Shown here in pieces: positions 17,803 to 26,849 of a DNA stretch of 64,000 nt; the stretch's first letter is position 1; each line of letters opens with the position of its first letter. Source of the stretch: Acidobacteriota bacterium (GTDB lineage Bacteria > Acidobacteriota > Terriglobia > Terriglobales > Acidobacteriaceae); NCBI GenBank assembly GCA_021846275.1, contig JAJZBZ010000001.1:620001-684000 (forward strand), in the 5' to 3' direction. Position numbers and translations under genes: made by a program. A model generated the notes under the pieces. The model saw only the letters and a list, made by a program, of their open reading frames with translations, searched no databases and had not been told where the DNA came from.

Positions 17803-19911
17803 ATGCCTGATTTCGTCTATTTGTTGGAAAATCGCCTGAGCAACCACCAGCAGTCTGCTCTGCGAGCCGTGCGTGAGGCGGCGCGCCAGGCGCAGATGCC
17901 GGTTTTTCTTGTCGGTGACGCCGTCCGTGACCTCGTGAGCGGCAATTCCGTCCGCGAGCTGGAGGTCGTCGTCCACGGCAACACAGCCGACCTCAGGAAG
18001 ACTCTGGTGGCGCAGGGCGCAACCGCCTGGTGGGAAAATGCTTCCGCGCGGCGGCTTTCGCTGCGTTTTCCGGGCAGTGTTCTGCTGGAGATCGCCTCTG
18101 CGCGCCACGCGGATTATCCCAAATGCGGCAAGCCGGTTTACACCTGGGCATCCATCCACGAAGACCTGCGCTCGCGCGACTTCACCGTCAACGCGATGGC
18201 GATCTCGCTCAACGACGGCTCCTACGGCCTGCTGATGGACCCGCTGAACGGCATCGCCGACCTGGAACTGCGGCAGTTGCGGCTGGTTTCCAACTACGGT
18301 TTTCTGGAGGAACCCGCCCGTCTGGTGCGAGCTTCGCGGCTGCGTGTGCGGCTCGGCTTTCAGTTTGAGGAGCGGACGCAGCGCCGCTACGATAACGCCC
18401 GCGAAGAGTCGATGATCCAGTATCTCTCCGAAGAGGAGCGACGACGCGAACTGGAGCAGATTCTCCACGAGGAAGAAGCGCTGAAGGTCATCGCCGCGCA
18501 TGAGGCCGATGGCTGGATGAAGGCGCTATTCCCGGCCTGGACCGCTGCAAAGGTGGATGTGGAGAAGCTGCAGGCGCTGCATGATTTCTCGATCCAGCTG
18601 GCCGTGCAGGGCGTACATGCCGACCTGTCCACGGCTCAGGCCCATTTCCTCACGGCAAAGCTCTCCGCGAAGGATCAGGCCGCGCTGAAGGACAAGCTCC
18701 TCCGGCCAGGATTCGTCAAGGCATGGGAGGGTCTGGAGGCGAGCGCGGCGCAGCTGGCAAAAGCGATGACGGCGAAGGACAATGCACGACCCTCCGCCTG
18801 CTACAACCTGCTCACCAGTTTTGCGCCGGAGGCCGTGGTCTGGCTTGGATTCACGGCAAAGCAGGCGGCGATCAGGGAGAAATTTGATGCCTTCCTGAAG
18901 ACCTGGCCGGAGCATCGCCAGAAGCTGCCGGTGGCTATGATGGCCGAGATGCGCATCACGCCGGAGCTTCCCGAATACGGTGACCTGGTGCGGCGAATCT
19001 TCCTGCGGCTGATCGACGGGGAGTTGCAGGCCGACGAGGAGATGCGCGCGTTTCTGGAGCCGCATTCGCCGCCCGCGCCCGCTCCGCCGCCCAGTTACAA
19101 ACGCAGCCGCGCGCGCCGTGGAGCGGAGCCGCGCGTCAAGGCCCGCGTCGTCGAAGAGGACGAGGATGACTCCGAGGAAAACGTCGGCGATCTGGACGAG
19201 GACGGCGTGGAACTGGATTTCCGCATCGGTGACAGCGATGAAGGCCGCATTCTGGGCGATGAGGACGATGCCGAGGATGATGATGTCTTCGCACGCGATT
19301 CCGTGAGCGCCGACGAGACCGAGGATATGGACGACGACGAGGAAGATGAACCGAAGGCCGTCGTCGGCCGTGGCAACAAGGCTGCCAAAGGCAAAGTCGG
19401 CTCGAAGCCCGTCCCCGCCGTTGCGGCGCGGGCGGAAAAGCCAGGCACAAAATCAAAGAAGGCGACCAAAGTCGCAGCACCCGCTGCGAAACCGGCACCC
19501 AGGACTCCGACCACGACCGCTGCAAAACCAGCCTCAAAGGTTGAGGCAAAGGCGGAAAAGGCGAAGCCGACGAAAACCGCTACGGCAAAACCGGCGGTTA
19601 TGGCAAAACCTGCGAAGGTCAAAGTCTCTGTGGCGAAATCGGTGGCGTCAAAATCCGGAAAGCCGAAAACTTCGCCGACGAAGTCGGCGAAGAACGCGCC
19701 AAAAACGGCCCCGAAGGCTGCTGCGAAGCCGTCGGCGAAGAAATCAGCCGCGAAACCAGCGGCAAAACGCCCGGCAGCGAAGGCCAAACCCGCTCGCTCG
19801 GCGAAGACGGCGAAACCGGCAGCTCGGTCTGCTCCGGTGAAAAAGGCGGTGAAGGCGGGAAAACCAGTCCGCTCCGCAACAAAGCCCGTGACCAGAAAAA
19901 AGAAACGTTAA
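17803..19911 (+). CDS. CCA-adding enzyme/poly(A) polymerase-like protein with altered active site and H1-like tail
   Basis: 702 residues in three parts. Residues 1-420 follow the class-II nucleotidyltransferase plan: a head with FLVGDAVRDL (38-43 where GGAVRD is usual), RSRDFTVNAMA, DPLNGIADLE and EEPARLVRASRLRVRLGF, then helical neck/body. The metal-binding DxD of active CCA-adding enzymes is here Glu52-Leu-Glu54 (SVRELEVVVHG), so activity is doubtful. Residues about 449-515 are very acidic. Residues 516-702 are Lys/Ala/Pro-rich with AKPAAK-type repeats and end in RKKKR, like histone H1 or the tails of some bacterial DNA-binding proteins. The start ATG at 17803 follows AGGAG by 13 bases. It has its own terminator. 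It may bind tRNA or nucleic acid rather than add nucleotides. Confidence 0.85.
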   Translation: MPDFVYLLENRLSNHQQSALRAVREAARQAQMPVFLVGDAVRDLVSGNSVRELEVVVHGNTADLRKTLVAQGATAWWENASARRLSLRFPGSVLLEIASARHADYPKCGKPVYTWASIHEDLRSRDFTVNAMAISLNDGSYGLLMDPLNGIADLELRQLRLVSNYGFLEEPARLVRASRLRVRLGFQFEERTQRRYDNAREESMIQYLSEEERRRELEQILHEEEALKVIAAHEADGWMKALFPAWTAAKVDVEKLQALHDFSIQLAVQGVHADLSTAQAHFLTAKLSAKDQAALKDKLLRPGFVKAWEGLEASAAQLAKAMTAKDNARPSACYNLLTSFAPEAVVWLGFTAKQAAIREKFDAFLKTWPEHRQKLPVAMMAEMRITPELPEYGDLVRRIFLRLIDGELQADEEMRAFLEPHSPPAPAPPPSYKRSRARRGAEPRVKARVVEEDEDDSEENVGDLDEDGVELDFRIGDSDEGRILGDEDDAEDDDVFARDSVSADETEDMDDDEEDEPKAVVGRGNKAAKGKVGSKPVPAVAARAEKPGTKSKKATKVAAPAAKPAPRTPTTTAAKPASKVEAKAEKAKPTKTATAKPAVMAKPAKVKVSVAKSVASKSGKPKTSPTKSAKNAPKTAPKAAAKPSAKKSAAKPAAKRPAAKAKPARSAKTAKPAARSAPVKKAVKAGKPVRSATKPVTRKKKR

Positions 19912-19917
19912 AAGCAG

Positions 19918-19945
19918 AAACCCCGGAGCCATTCTCCGGGGTTTT
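19918..19945 (+). terminator. Intrinsic terminator after the polymerase-like gene
   Basis: AAACCCCGGAG and CTCCGGGGTTT form a perfect 11-bp stem with a five-base loop, ending in a T run. It begins seven bases after the stop codon. It may also act for the convergent gene ending at 19978, since the other strand also presents a T run. Confidence 0.92.
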
Positions 19946-19977
19946 CTTGTGCACGCTCGTCGAAACAGGGGTGGATT

Positions 19978-20223
19978 TCAGTTTTGATTCTCTGTCACGG
20001 ATTTTCCGTCAGGGGCAGACTGATTCTTCTCGCCAACATAAACCTCGCCGTGCTGGTTTCGCGCACCACGCGGATAACGCTGCTGGCTGAAGAACCGCGC
20101 CTGGCAGGTCAGGCACTCCCACGGATAAAAGCCAAACCAATAGCGCAGACGGTGGGAGAGGGTCGTTTTGCGTCGTGTGCGCCGAGTCGTCGTGGAGCCA
20201 CATTTCTTACACGCGGGATGCAC
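19978..20223 (-). CDS. Small zinc-ribbon-like protein
   Basis: 81 residues with two CxxC pairs, CKKC at 5-8 and CLTC near 37-40, spaced like a rubredoxin/zinc-ribbon knuckle pair. It is basic between the pairs (TTTRRTRRKTTLSHRLRYWFGFYPWE). The start is GTG at 20223 with GGGAG seven bases upstream, which supports it being a real gene. The C-terminal 30 residues are polar and probably disordered. It is convergent with the polymerase-like gene and shares its terminator region. I do not recognise a named family. Confidence 0.6.
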   Translation of the reverse strand: MHPACKKCGSTTTRRTRRKTTLSHRLRYWFGFYPWECLTCQARFFSQQRYPRGARNQHGEVYVGEKNQSAPDGKSVTENQN

Positions 20224-20530
20224 GTTCGTTCTCCCAGGGACGCAACATCTGGGGATTGCGATCCCTGACCAAATTCCATCGTAACCGAATTTATCCGCTA
20301 CGTTTCCACAAAGTACAATCTTTTCCTCAGATAGAGGTGCAATGGATCGAAACGAGCACCTCTATCCCGCTGTCATTTGCACGCCGTCATTTGACCGCCG
20401 CTTCTGAAAACAACACGGAAAGCCGAAGGGAAAATCGCGCTTTCAGGCGAGGTACGATTCAGGGCCAGAAACGGATTGCAAAAGTTGCAAAAAATCTCCG
20501 GCCATTCTCCAGCGAGCGATCAAGTCGGCC
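20224..20530. other. Intergenic region containing a perfect inverted repeat
   Basis: This 307-base gap lies between the minus-strand zinc-ribbon gene and the end of the DUF2141 gene. It is more AT-rich than its surroundings. It contains the 11-bp inverted repeat at 20330-20366 and a short direct repeat of TTGCAAAA near 20477-20493. I see no gene in it. Confidence 0.6.
20330..20366. repeat. Perfect 11-bp inverted repeat
   Basis: GATAGAGGTGC at 20330-20340 is matched exactly by GCACCTCTATC at 20356-20366, with a 15-base loop. There is no T run on either side, so it is not a typical intrinsic terminator. It lies about 107 bases upstream of the zinc-ribbon start and 165 bases downstream of the DUF2141 stop. 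Confidence 0.8.
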
Positions 20531-21049
20531 TTACCTGTACTGAATGTGGATTTCGATCTCCGTCGACGGGCAGGTCAGATGCACCAGCGCCTTCTTGTAG
20601 GACGGAGCGGACATCCCCACCCCCGGATTGTTGGCAAAACCGAAGCCTTCAATGGGGAAACCGAAGAAGTTCCGGTCCAGCTTGTGATTTTCATTCTCGT
20701 CATGAATGGCGGCCACGGCGTAGTCGCCCGGTGGCAATCCCTTCCAGACTTTGGTGGATGCCGGGCCTGTGGGCAGCATCACGATAGGGGAGGGTCCATG
20801 TCGCAGCGCCTTGTCGTTGTTCTCCGGCCAGCCTGCGGGGCTGTTGAAGACGGTCGTGCCGACCACGCCGTGAGCATTGCGCAGTCCGTCCACATGCACA
20901 ATCAGGTCGCAGCCGGAGCTGGCGGAGGAACCGGAATCGCCTCCGGTCGGGGCCGAGCTGGGGGTTTGCGCCTTTGCCAAGGGGAGCATCCAGGCGCAAG
21001 CCGCCGCCAGAATCATTCCCGTCAGTTTTCGCCTCGTCAGTTTTTGCAT
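20531..21049 (-). CDS. Exported DUF2141 domain protein
   Basis: 172 residues. A Sec signal (KLTRRKLTGMILAAACAWMLPLAKAQ) is followed by a Ser/Gly linker and a DUF2141 domain (about 45-172) with the family motifs GVVGTTVFNSPAGWP, LPPGDYAVAAIHDENENHKLD and FFGFPIEGFGFANNPG. Function of the family is unknown; it has a transthyretin-like beta-sandwich character. The ATG at 21049 has AGGAG nine bases upstream. It stands alone, divergent from dnaE. Confidence 0.88.
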   Translation of the reverse strand: MQKLTRRKLTGMILAAACAWMLPLAKAQTPSSAPTGGDSGSSASSGCDLIVHVDGLRNAHGVVGTTVFNSPAGWPENNDKALRHGPSPIVMLPTGPASTKVWKGLPPGDYAVAAIHDENENHKLDRNFFGFPIEGFGFANNPGVGMSAPSYKKALVHLTCPSTEIEIHIQYR

Positions 21050-21236
21050 GAACTTTCACTCCTGAAGGATTTGGAATTGGGTTTCTGCCGCGCCCCGGCT
21101 GCGTTCGCGGGATTCGCAGGATGGCGGCGAACGGGAGCGAACGAAGCGCCGTTGGTTTTGTACCGGATTTTCCTCACGGATCGCCCCCGGCCGGGAGTTT
21201 CGAGCGTTCGCTCAGCACCTACAATGGGTGCAGATT

Positions 21237-24200
21237 ATGGCCGAGTTCACGCATCTCCACCTCCATACGGATTACTCCCTGCTTGACGGCGCCTGCGACG
21301 TGGACAAGCTGGTCGAGCGGGTCGCCAGCATTGGCCAGAACTCCGTGGCCATGACCGACCACGGCAACATCTACGGCGCTGTCCATTTCTTTGATGCGGC
21401 AAAGAAGAAAGGCGTCAAGCCGATTCTTGGCTGCGAGCTGTATATCTGCAAAAACGAGGACCATCGTGCCGACCCGGGCGGCGACAAATATAACCACCTG
21501 CTGGTGCTGGCGCAGAACGAGGAAGGCTATCGGAACCTGATTCGCATCACCTCCGAGGCCTCGGTTCACGGCTTTTACAAGAAACCGCGCGTCAGCAAGG
21601 CTTATCTCGCGCAACACGCCGAGGGGCTGATCGGTTTCTCCGGCTGCCTGTCCGGCGAGCTGTGCGAAAAGCTCCTGGCCGGCGAATACGAGGCCGCGCG
21701 CGCGACTGCGGCGCAGTACCGCGACATCTTTGGCCGGGAAAACTTCTACCTCGAAATTCAGGATCAGGGGCTGATTCAGGAAAAGCAGATTCACAAGGAC
21801 CTCTACCGTCTGGAGCGCGAACTGGAAATTCCGCTCGTGGCCACCAATGACTCGCATTACCTCTGCGAAGATGACCACAAGCCGCACGATGTCATGCTCT
21901 GCGTCCAGACCGGTGCCAAGGTGCGGGACGCGAACCGCTTCCGTTTCGACGCCGACCAGTTCTACGTCAAGACTGCCGACGAGATGGAGCGCCTGTTCCC
22001 GGATCGGCATGACATCCTCACGCGCACCCAGGAGATCGCCGAGCGCTGCAACCTGAAGCTCAGCAAGGTGGACAATCCCTTCCCGGAGTTTGCCGTTCCG
22101 GCGGGCCACACCATCGACAGCTACTTTGAAGAGATTTGCCGCGAAGGCTATCGCAAGCGTCTCGAAACGGCCATCCGCCACTTGCAGGCGCGCGGGCAGT
22201 TGCGCTCGGCGCTCCACGAATACGAGGCGCGGCTGGAGCGCGAGATCGGCATCATCCGACAGATGAAGTATTCCGGCTATTTTCTTATCGTCTGGGACTT
22301 TATCCGATATGCGCGCGAGCACGGAATCCCCGTCGGCCCCGGTCGCGGCTCCGCCGCCGGCTCGCTCGTCGCCTACGTCATGGAGATCACCAACATCGAT
22401 CCGCTTCAGAATGCGCTGCTCTTCGAGCGATTCCTCAACCCGGAGCGCATCTCGATGCCCGACATCGACGTGGACTTCTGCATGAACCGTCGCGGCGAGG
22501 TCATCGACTACGTCACCCGCAAATATGGCCGCGAACAGGTGGCGCAGATCATCACCTTCAACACCATGGCGGCCAAGGCGGCCATCAAGGACTGCGGCCG
22601 CGCCATGGACATGCCTTACGGCGACGTGGACCGCATCGCCAAACTGATTCCGCCGACGATTGGCATCACCATCGACAAGGCGCTCGAAGAGCAGCCCGAG
22701 CTGAGCAAAGTCTACGAAAACGACGCTCAGATCCGCGAACTGATCGACACCGCGCGCAAGCTTGAGGGCCTCGTCCGCGGCTCCGGCGTGCATGCCGCCG
22801 GAGTGGTGATTGCACCGCGACCGCTCACCGAACTGGTGCCCATCGCAAAGACCAAAAACGATGAAATCGTCACCGCCTATGACATGAAGGCGGTCGAAAA
22901 AATGGGCCTGCTCAAGATGGACTTCCTCGGCCTGACCACGCTCACCGTCATCACCGACGCGCTCGAGCTGATCCGCCAGAATCGCAGCCAGCCCGTTGAA
23001 GGCGAGGCACTCGAAGACCGTACGCTGGACATCGAAACCATTCCGCTCGACGACAAGGAGACCTACGAAAAAGTCTTCCATCGCGCGCTCACCTCCGGCG
23101 TCTTCCAGTTTGAGTCCGGCGGCATGCGCGACGTGCTGCGCCGTTACAAGCCGGAGTCCATCGAAGACCTGACCGCGCTGAACGCGCTCTATCGCCCCGG
23201 CCCGATTCAGGGTGGCATGATCGACGACTTCATCGAGCGCAAGTGGGGTCGGCGCAAAGTCGAATACCTGCTGCCGGAACTTGAGAGCCTGCTCAAGGAA
23301 ACCCTCGGCGTCATCGTCTATCAGGAACAGGTCATGCAGATCGCCAACAAGCTTGCCAGCTATTCGCTCGGCGAGGCCGACCTGCTGCGCCGCGCGATGG
23401 GCAAAAAAGATCCTGCCGAAATGGCCAGCCAGCGGACGCGCTTCATGGAGGGCGCGGCAGGACTCGGACTGCCGCGCGAGCCAGCCGGTGAAATCTTCGA
23501 CCAGATGGAGAAATTCGCCGGCTACGGCTTCAACAAATCCCACTCCGCCGCCTACGCGCTGCTGGCCTATCAGACGGCGTATCTGAAGACACACTATCCC
23601 GTCGAGTTCATGGCCGCGCTGCTCACGTCGGAAATCTCCAAGCCCGAAAATGTCGTCAAGTACATTCAGGAGTGCCGCGAAATGGGCATCCGCGTCGAGC
23701 CGCCCGATGTACGCTACTCCGGCGCTCACTTCACGCCCAGCGGTGACGCCATCCGCTTCGGCCTCACCGCGATCAAAAACGTCGGCGGAAACGCGATTGA
23801 ATCCATCCTCACCGCTCGGCGCGCCCTCGAAAGCGAAGGCAAAACCTTTTCCAGCTTCTGGGATTTCTGCGAACGCATCGACCTGCGCCTGATGAACAAG
23901 CGCGTCATCGAGTCGCTCATCAAGGCCGGAGCGCTCGATTGCATGGGCAGCCGCGCGCAGTTGACCGCCGCGATTGACAAAGCCATTGAACGCGCGCAAA
24001 AGGCGCAAAAGGACGCTGCGCAGGGCCAGCACGGCCTCTTCGGCTTATTCAACGAAGACGCCGCGCCGGGCAGGGGCGCTGACGAGTTGCCGCGCGTCGC
24101 CGAGTGGGAAGAAAACCAGCGGCTGACTGCCGAAAAAGAGGTGCTCGGCTTCTTCGTCTCCGGCCATCCGCTCGACAAATACGCCGAGAAGCTGCGCAAC

Positions 24201-24788
24201 CTGAGCGGCGTCGTCAGCGTCGCCGACGCGCTGGAGATGAAGCCGCCCTCCGCGCCGCGCTGGGGCCAGCAGCGTGATCCAGCGTCGGAGATTGCCGTCG
24301 CCGGCGTCCTCGTCGGCATGCGCGCGGCCAAAAGCCGCCGCAACGACAAGATGTATGCGCAGGGCCAGATCGAGGACGCAACCGGAAAGATGGAGGTCAT
24401 CTGCTTTGCGAAGGATTATGAACGGCTTGCCGAGCAGCTCAAAACCGAAGCCCCCGTCCTGCTGCGCGGCGCGCTCATCGGCGAGGAAGACTCCGCGCCC
24501 AAGCTCGCCATCGAAGCCGTGCAGCCACTCGACGATGTCGAGATCAAGCTCCCGCGCGCCGTGCGCATCCGCGCCAGCCTGGATCGCGTGAGTGAGGAAT
24601 CCATGCAGGCGCTTCGCCAGCGCATCGACTCCGCGCCCGGGCCGGGAAAACTCATGATTCACCTGAAAAAACCGGACTTATTCGAAGTCGTTCTGGAGCC
24701 GCGCGGGGCCTCCGTCGCCGCGGATCGCGGCTGGATCGAGTCCGTCGAGGAGATTCTCGGACGCGGCTCGGTCCAGGTGCTTTCATGA
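21237..24788 (+). CDS. dnaE: DNA polymerase III alpha subunit DnaE
   Basis: 1183 residues, typical for the replicative DnaE1 type. Order: PHP domain (HLHTDYSLLDGA at the N-terminus), polymerase palm with catalytic Asp409 and Asp411 in MPDIDVDFC, fingers (GPGRGSAAGSLVAYV, LYRPGPIQGGMIDDFIERKWG, YGFNKSHSAAYALLAYQTAYLK), the helix-hairpin-helix region and a C-terminal OB-fold (VAGVLVGMRAAKSRRNDKMYAQGQIEDATGKME). The ATG at 21237 gives the standard MAEFTHLHLHT; a GTG at 21228 is possible. There is no clear ribosome-binding site. accA follows 91 bases downstream on the same strand, a pairing also known from proteobacteria. No sign of the ImuC/DnaE2 context (imuA/imuB). Confidence 0.97.
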   Translation: MAEFTHLHLHTDYSLLDGACDVDKLVERVASIGQNSVAMTDHGNIYGAVHFFDAAKKKGVKPILGCELYICKNEDHRADPGGDKYNHLLVLAQNEEGYRNLIRITSEASVHGFYKKPRVSKAYLAQHAEGLIGFSGCLSGELCEKLLAGEYEAARATAAQYRDIFGRENFYLEIQDQGLIQEKQIHKDLYRLERELEIPLVATNDSHYLCEDDHKPHDVMLCVQTGAKVRDANRFRFDADQFYVKTADEMERLFPDRHDILTRTQEIAERCNLKLSKVDNPFPEFAVPAGHTIDSYFEEICREGYRKRLETAIRHLQARGQLRSALHEYEARLEREIGIIRQMKYSGYFLIVWDFIRYAREHGIPVGPGRGSAAGSLVAYVMEITNIDPLQNALLFERFLNPERISMPDIDVDFCMNRRGEVIDYVTRKYGREQVAQIITFNTMAAKAAIKDCGRAMDMPYGDVDRIAKLIPPTIGITIDKALEEQPELSKVYENDAQIRELIDTARKLEGLVRGSGVHAAGVVIAPRPLTELVPIAKTKNDEIVTAYDMKAVEKMGLLKMDFLGLTTLTVITDALELIRQNRSQPVEGEALEDRTLDIETIPLDDKETYEKVFHRALTSGVFQFESGGMRDVLRRYKPESIEDLTALNALYRPGPIQGGMIDDFIERKWGRRKVEYLLPELESLLKETLGVIVYQEQVMQIANKLASYSLGEADLLRRAMGKKDPAEMASQRTRFMEGAAGLGLPREPAGEIFDQMEKFAGYGFNKSHSAAYALLAYQTAYLKTHYPVEFMAALLTSEISKPENVVKYIQECREMGIRVEPPDVRYSGAHFTPSGDAIRFGLTAIKNVGGNAIESILTARRALESEGKTFSSFWDFCERIDLRLMNKRVIESLIKAGALDCMGSRAQLTAAIDKAIERAQKAQKDAAQGQHGLFGLFNEDAAPGRGADELPRVAEWEENQRLTAEKEVLGFFVSGHPLDKYAEKLRNLSGVVSVADALEMKPPSAPRWGQQRDPASEIAVAGVLVGMRAAKSRRNDKMYAQGQIEDATGKMEVICFAKDYERLAEQLKTEAPVLLRGALIGEEDSAPKLAIEAVQPLDDVEIKLPRAVRIRASLDRVSEESMQALRQRIDSAPGPGKLMIHLKKPDLFEVVLEPRGASVAADRGWIESVEEILGRGSVQVLS

Positions 24789-24879
24789 GCGCGAAACGGA
24801 TCGTTTGGACGCCCGTGCCACAGGAACGTACAATCAGAGAGTCCGATGATTTTGTGATCGGCGGATTCATTTGAGCGCA

Positions 24880-25725
24880 ATGAGCGAAACGACGCAGGGA
24901 ATTGCAATTGAGGCGCGGGCCGTATCGCCCGCGTGGGCAAAGGTGGAGCGCGCACGGCATCCGAAGCGCCCGTATCCCATGGACCTGATCGAACGGCTGT
25001 TCACCGACTTCAGCGAGATTCACGGCGACCGCGCCTTCAGCGACGACGAGGCCGTAGCCTGCGGCATGGCTCGTTTTCGCGGCCAGGAAGTGATGGTCAT
25101 CGGCAATCGCAAGGGCGGCACGACCAAAGAAAAAATGCGCCGCAACTTCGGCATGCCCAACCCCGAGGGCTATCGCAAGGCTCTGCGCGTGATGAAATTT
25201 GCCGAAAAATTTGGCCGCCCCATCATCACCTTCATCGATCTGCCCGGCGCGTTTCCCGGCCTCGGAGCCGAAGAGCGCGGTCAGGCCGAGGCCATCGCCC
25301 GCAACCTGATCGAGATGGCCCGGCTGCGCGTGCCCACCATCGCCGTCATCAGCGGCGAGGGCGGCTCCGGCGGCGCGCTTGCGCTGGCCGTCGCGGACCG
25401 CGTGCTGATCCTGGAAAACGCGCTCTACTTCGTCATCACGCCGGAGGCCTGCGCGGCCATCATGTGGCGCGACGCCGCCCACAAGGAGCGCGCAGCGGAG
25501 GCGATGCGCGTCACGGCGCAGGAGGTGCTGGAGCTTGGCTGCGTGGATGCGATTGTGCCCGAACCACCCGAAGGCGCGCATGCTGACCACGATGCGGCCG
25601 CTGAGCTTCTCGGCGACCATCTCCAGCGGCACCTCGCGGAGTTGCAGGCGCTGCCACTGGACACGATGATCGCGCAGCGGCAGGCCAAATTCCGCCAGAT
25701 CGCGCGCTTCTACACTGAGAGTTAA
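24880..25725 (+). CDS. accA: Acetyl-CoA carboxylase carboxyltransferase subunit alpha
   Basis: 281 residues. With AccD it transfers the carboxyl group from biotin to acetyl-CoA, making malonyl-CoA for fatty-acid synthesis. Motifs ARHPKRPYPMDLIERLFTDF, GRETKEKIRRNFGMP-like (GGTTKEKMRRNFGMPNPEGYRKALR), FIDLPGAFPGLGAEERGQAEAIARNL and SGEGGSGGALAL are all present. Compared with E. coli AccA it lacks about 45 residues of the N-terminal helical region; an in-frame stop at 24847-24849 rules out a longer form. The start may also be TTG at 24871. AccD is not in the window. Confidence 0.95.
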   Translation: MSETTQGIAIEARAVSPAWAKVERARHPKRPYPMDLIERLFTDFSEIHGDRAFSDDEAVACGMARFRGQEVMVIGNRKGGTTKEKMRRNFGMPNPEGYRKALRVMKFAEKFGRPIITFIDLPGAFPGLGAEERGQAEAIARNLIEMARLRVPTIAVISGEGGSGGALALAVADRVLILENALYFVITPEACAAIMWRDAAHKERAAEAMRVTAQEVLELGCVDAIVPEPPEGAHADHDAAAELLGDHLQRHLAELQALPLDTMIAQRQAKFRQIARFYTES

Positions 25726-25757
25726 TTGCGCCGTCAGGCACACCACCCGGAGTCATG

Positions 25758-26849
25758 ATGATCGCCGACCCGCGCACCTCGCAATTTCAACGCGCACGCG
25801 CCTTCAGCCGCATGCTGCTGGCCGTCGTCGTTTTTCTCATCGCGCGGGTAATTGCCGAGCGCGGTGCGCAGGGGCTGGCCACCGGACGCTGGGAGCCGAT
25901 CCTGGAGCAGGCAATGCTGGCCTTTCTGCTCCTGCTCGGCTTCAGCTTTCTCGGCCTCACCCAGGATCGCCAGCCGCACCCGATAGCCGAACAGGGTTTT
26001 CTGCGCCGCCCAGGCTGGCAAGGCGAAGCAGCGCGCGGACTCGCGCTCGGCTGGGCCATGGCGCTGGTCGCCTTCCTGCCGCTCGTGCTTACCGGCGGCG
26101 TGGTCATCCGGCTCAACCTCGCGGCAAGCGCCTTCGGCTGGCTGCTCGTCGATGCGTTCTTCTTCGCACTTTCCACGCTCGCCGTCACCATCGTCTTTCA
26201 GGGCTATCCGTTTCAGTGTGCGATGCGGGCCTTTGGCGAATCCTCCGCCGCGCTCCTGCTGGCCATCCTCTACGGACTGATGCAGATCAACTCACCCGGC
26301 GCAAGCCGCGCCAGCACGGCCTTCTGCTTCGCCTTCGGCCTCCTGCTTGGCATCGCCTATCTCCGCACGCGCGCGCTCTGGCTGCCCTGGGGACTGCACT
26401 TCGGCTGGATCGCCGCTCAGGCGCTGCTCTTTGGCCTGCCCGTCAACGGCGCAACCTCCTACTCACCCGTCATCCAGTCCGACGCCTACGCGCCCGTTTT
26501 CTGGGGCGGCGCCGATTACGGCCTCAACGGAAGCTGGTTCGCGGTGATTCTCGCGCTCGCTGCCATCGTCGCGCTCCTCCGCGTTACGCGCGACCTCAGC
26601 TTCCTTCACAACGCCCCCGTGCTGGTGCCGGGCGGCATCCCCGTCGATCTCGACGCGGCGTCGCGCAGACAGCACGAAGCCGCCACGCGCGACGAAGCTC
26701 CAGCCGCTCCGCCGCTGGTCCAGATTCTCGCCGCCTCGCCAACAGTGAACCCTGCGGCAAACCCGGCTTTGAATCCGCAGGCCGCTCAAGCGACGCCGGA
26801 AAGCTCGCCTGCCGATGCCTCTGGCTCTCATGTAAACTATCAGCAGTGA
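25758..26849 (+). CDS. CPBP/Abi-type membrane protein lacking protease residues
   Basis: 363 residues with about seven to eight membrane helices in residues 15-290, then a Pro/Ala-rich cytoplasmic tail. The arrangement is that of CPBP intramembrane (Rce1-like) proteases: VFQGYPFQ stands where EE-x-x-FRGYPFQ is expected, LYGLMQINSPG where an H follows LMH, and GLHFGWI keeps the third-motif His. So the paired Glu, the Arg and the second His are replaced (Thr-Ile, Gln, Gln). It is therefore likely a pseudoprotease with a binding or transport role. I chose the second ATG (25758) because GGAG lies five bases upstream. It is 32 bases after accA and may be co-transcribed. Confidence 0.8.
   Translation: MIADPRTSQFQRARAFSRMLLAVVVFLIARVIAERGAQGLATGRWEPILEQAMLAFLLLLGFSFLGLTQDRQPHPIAEQGFLRRPGWQGEAARGLALGWAMALVAFLPLVLTGGVVIRLNLAASAFGWLLVDAFFFALSTLAVTIVFQGYPFQCAMRAFGESSAALLLAILYGLMQINSPGASRASTAFCFAFGLLLGIAYLRTRALWLPWGLHFGWIAAQALLFGLPVNGATSYSPVIQSDAYAPVFWGGADYGLNGSWFAVILALAAIVALLRVTRDLSFLHNAPVLVPGGIPVDLDAASRRQHEAATRDEAPAAPPLVQILAASPTVNPAANPALNPQAAQATPESSPADASGSHVNYQQ

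Noticed and set aside
21219-24032. Very long open frame on the minus strand opposite dnaE
   Set aside because: It is a shadow of the GC-rich third codon positions of dnaE; no start, ribosome-binding site or family motif supports it.
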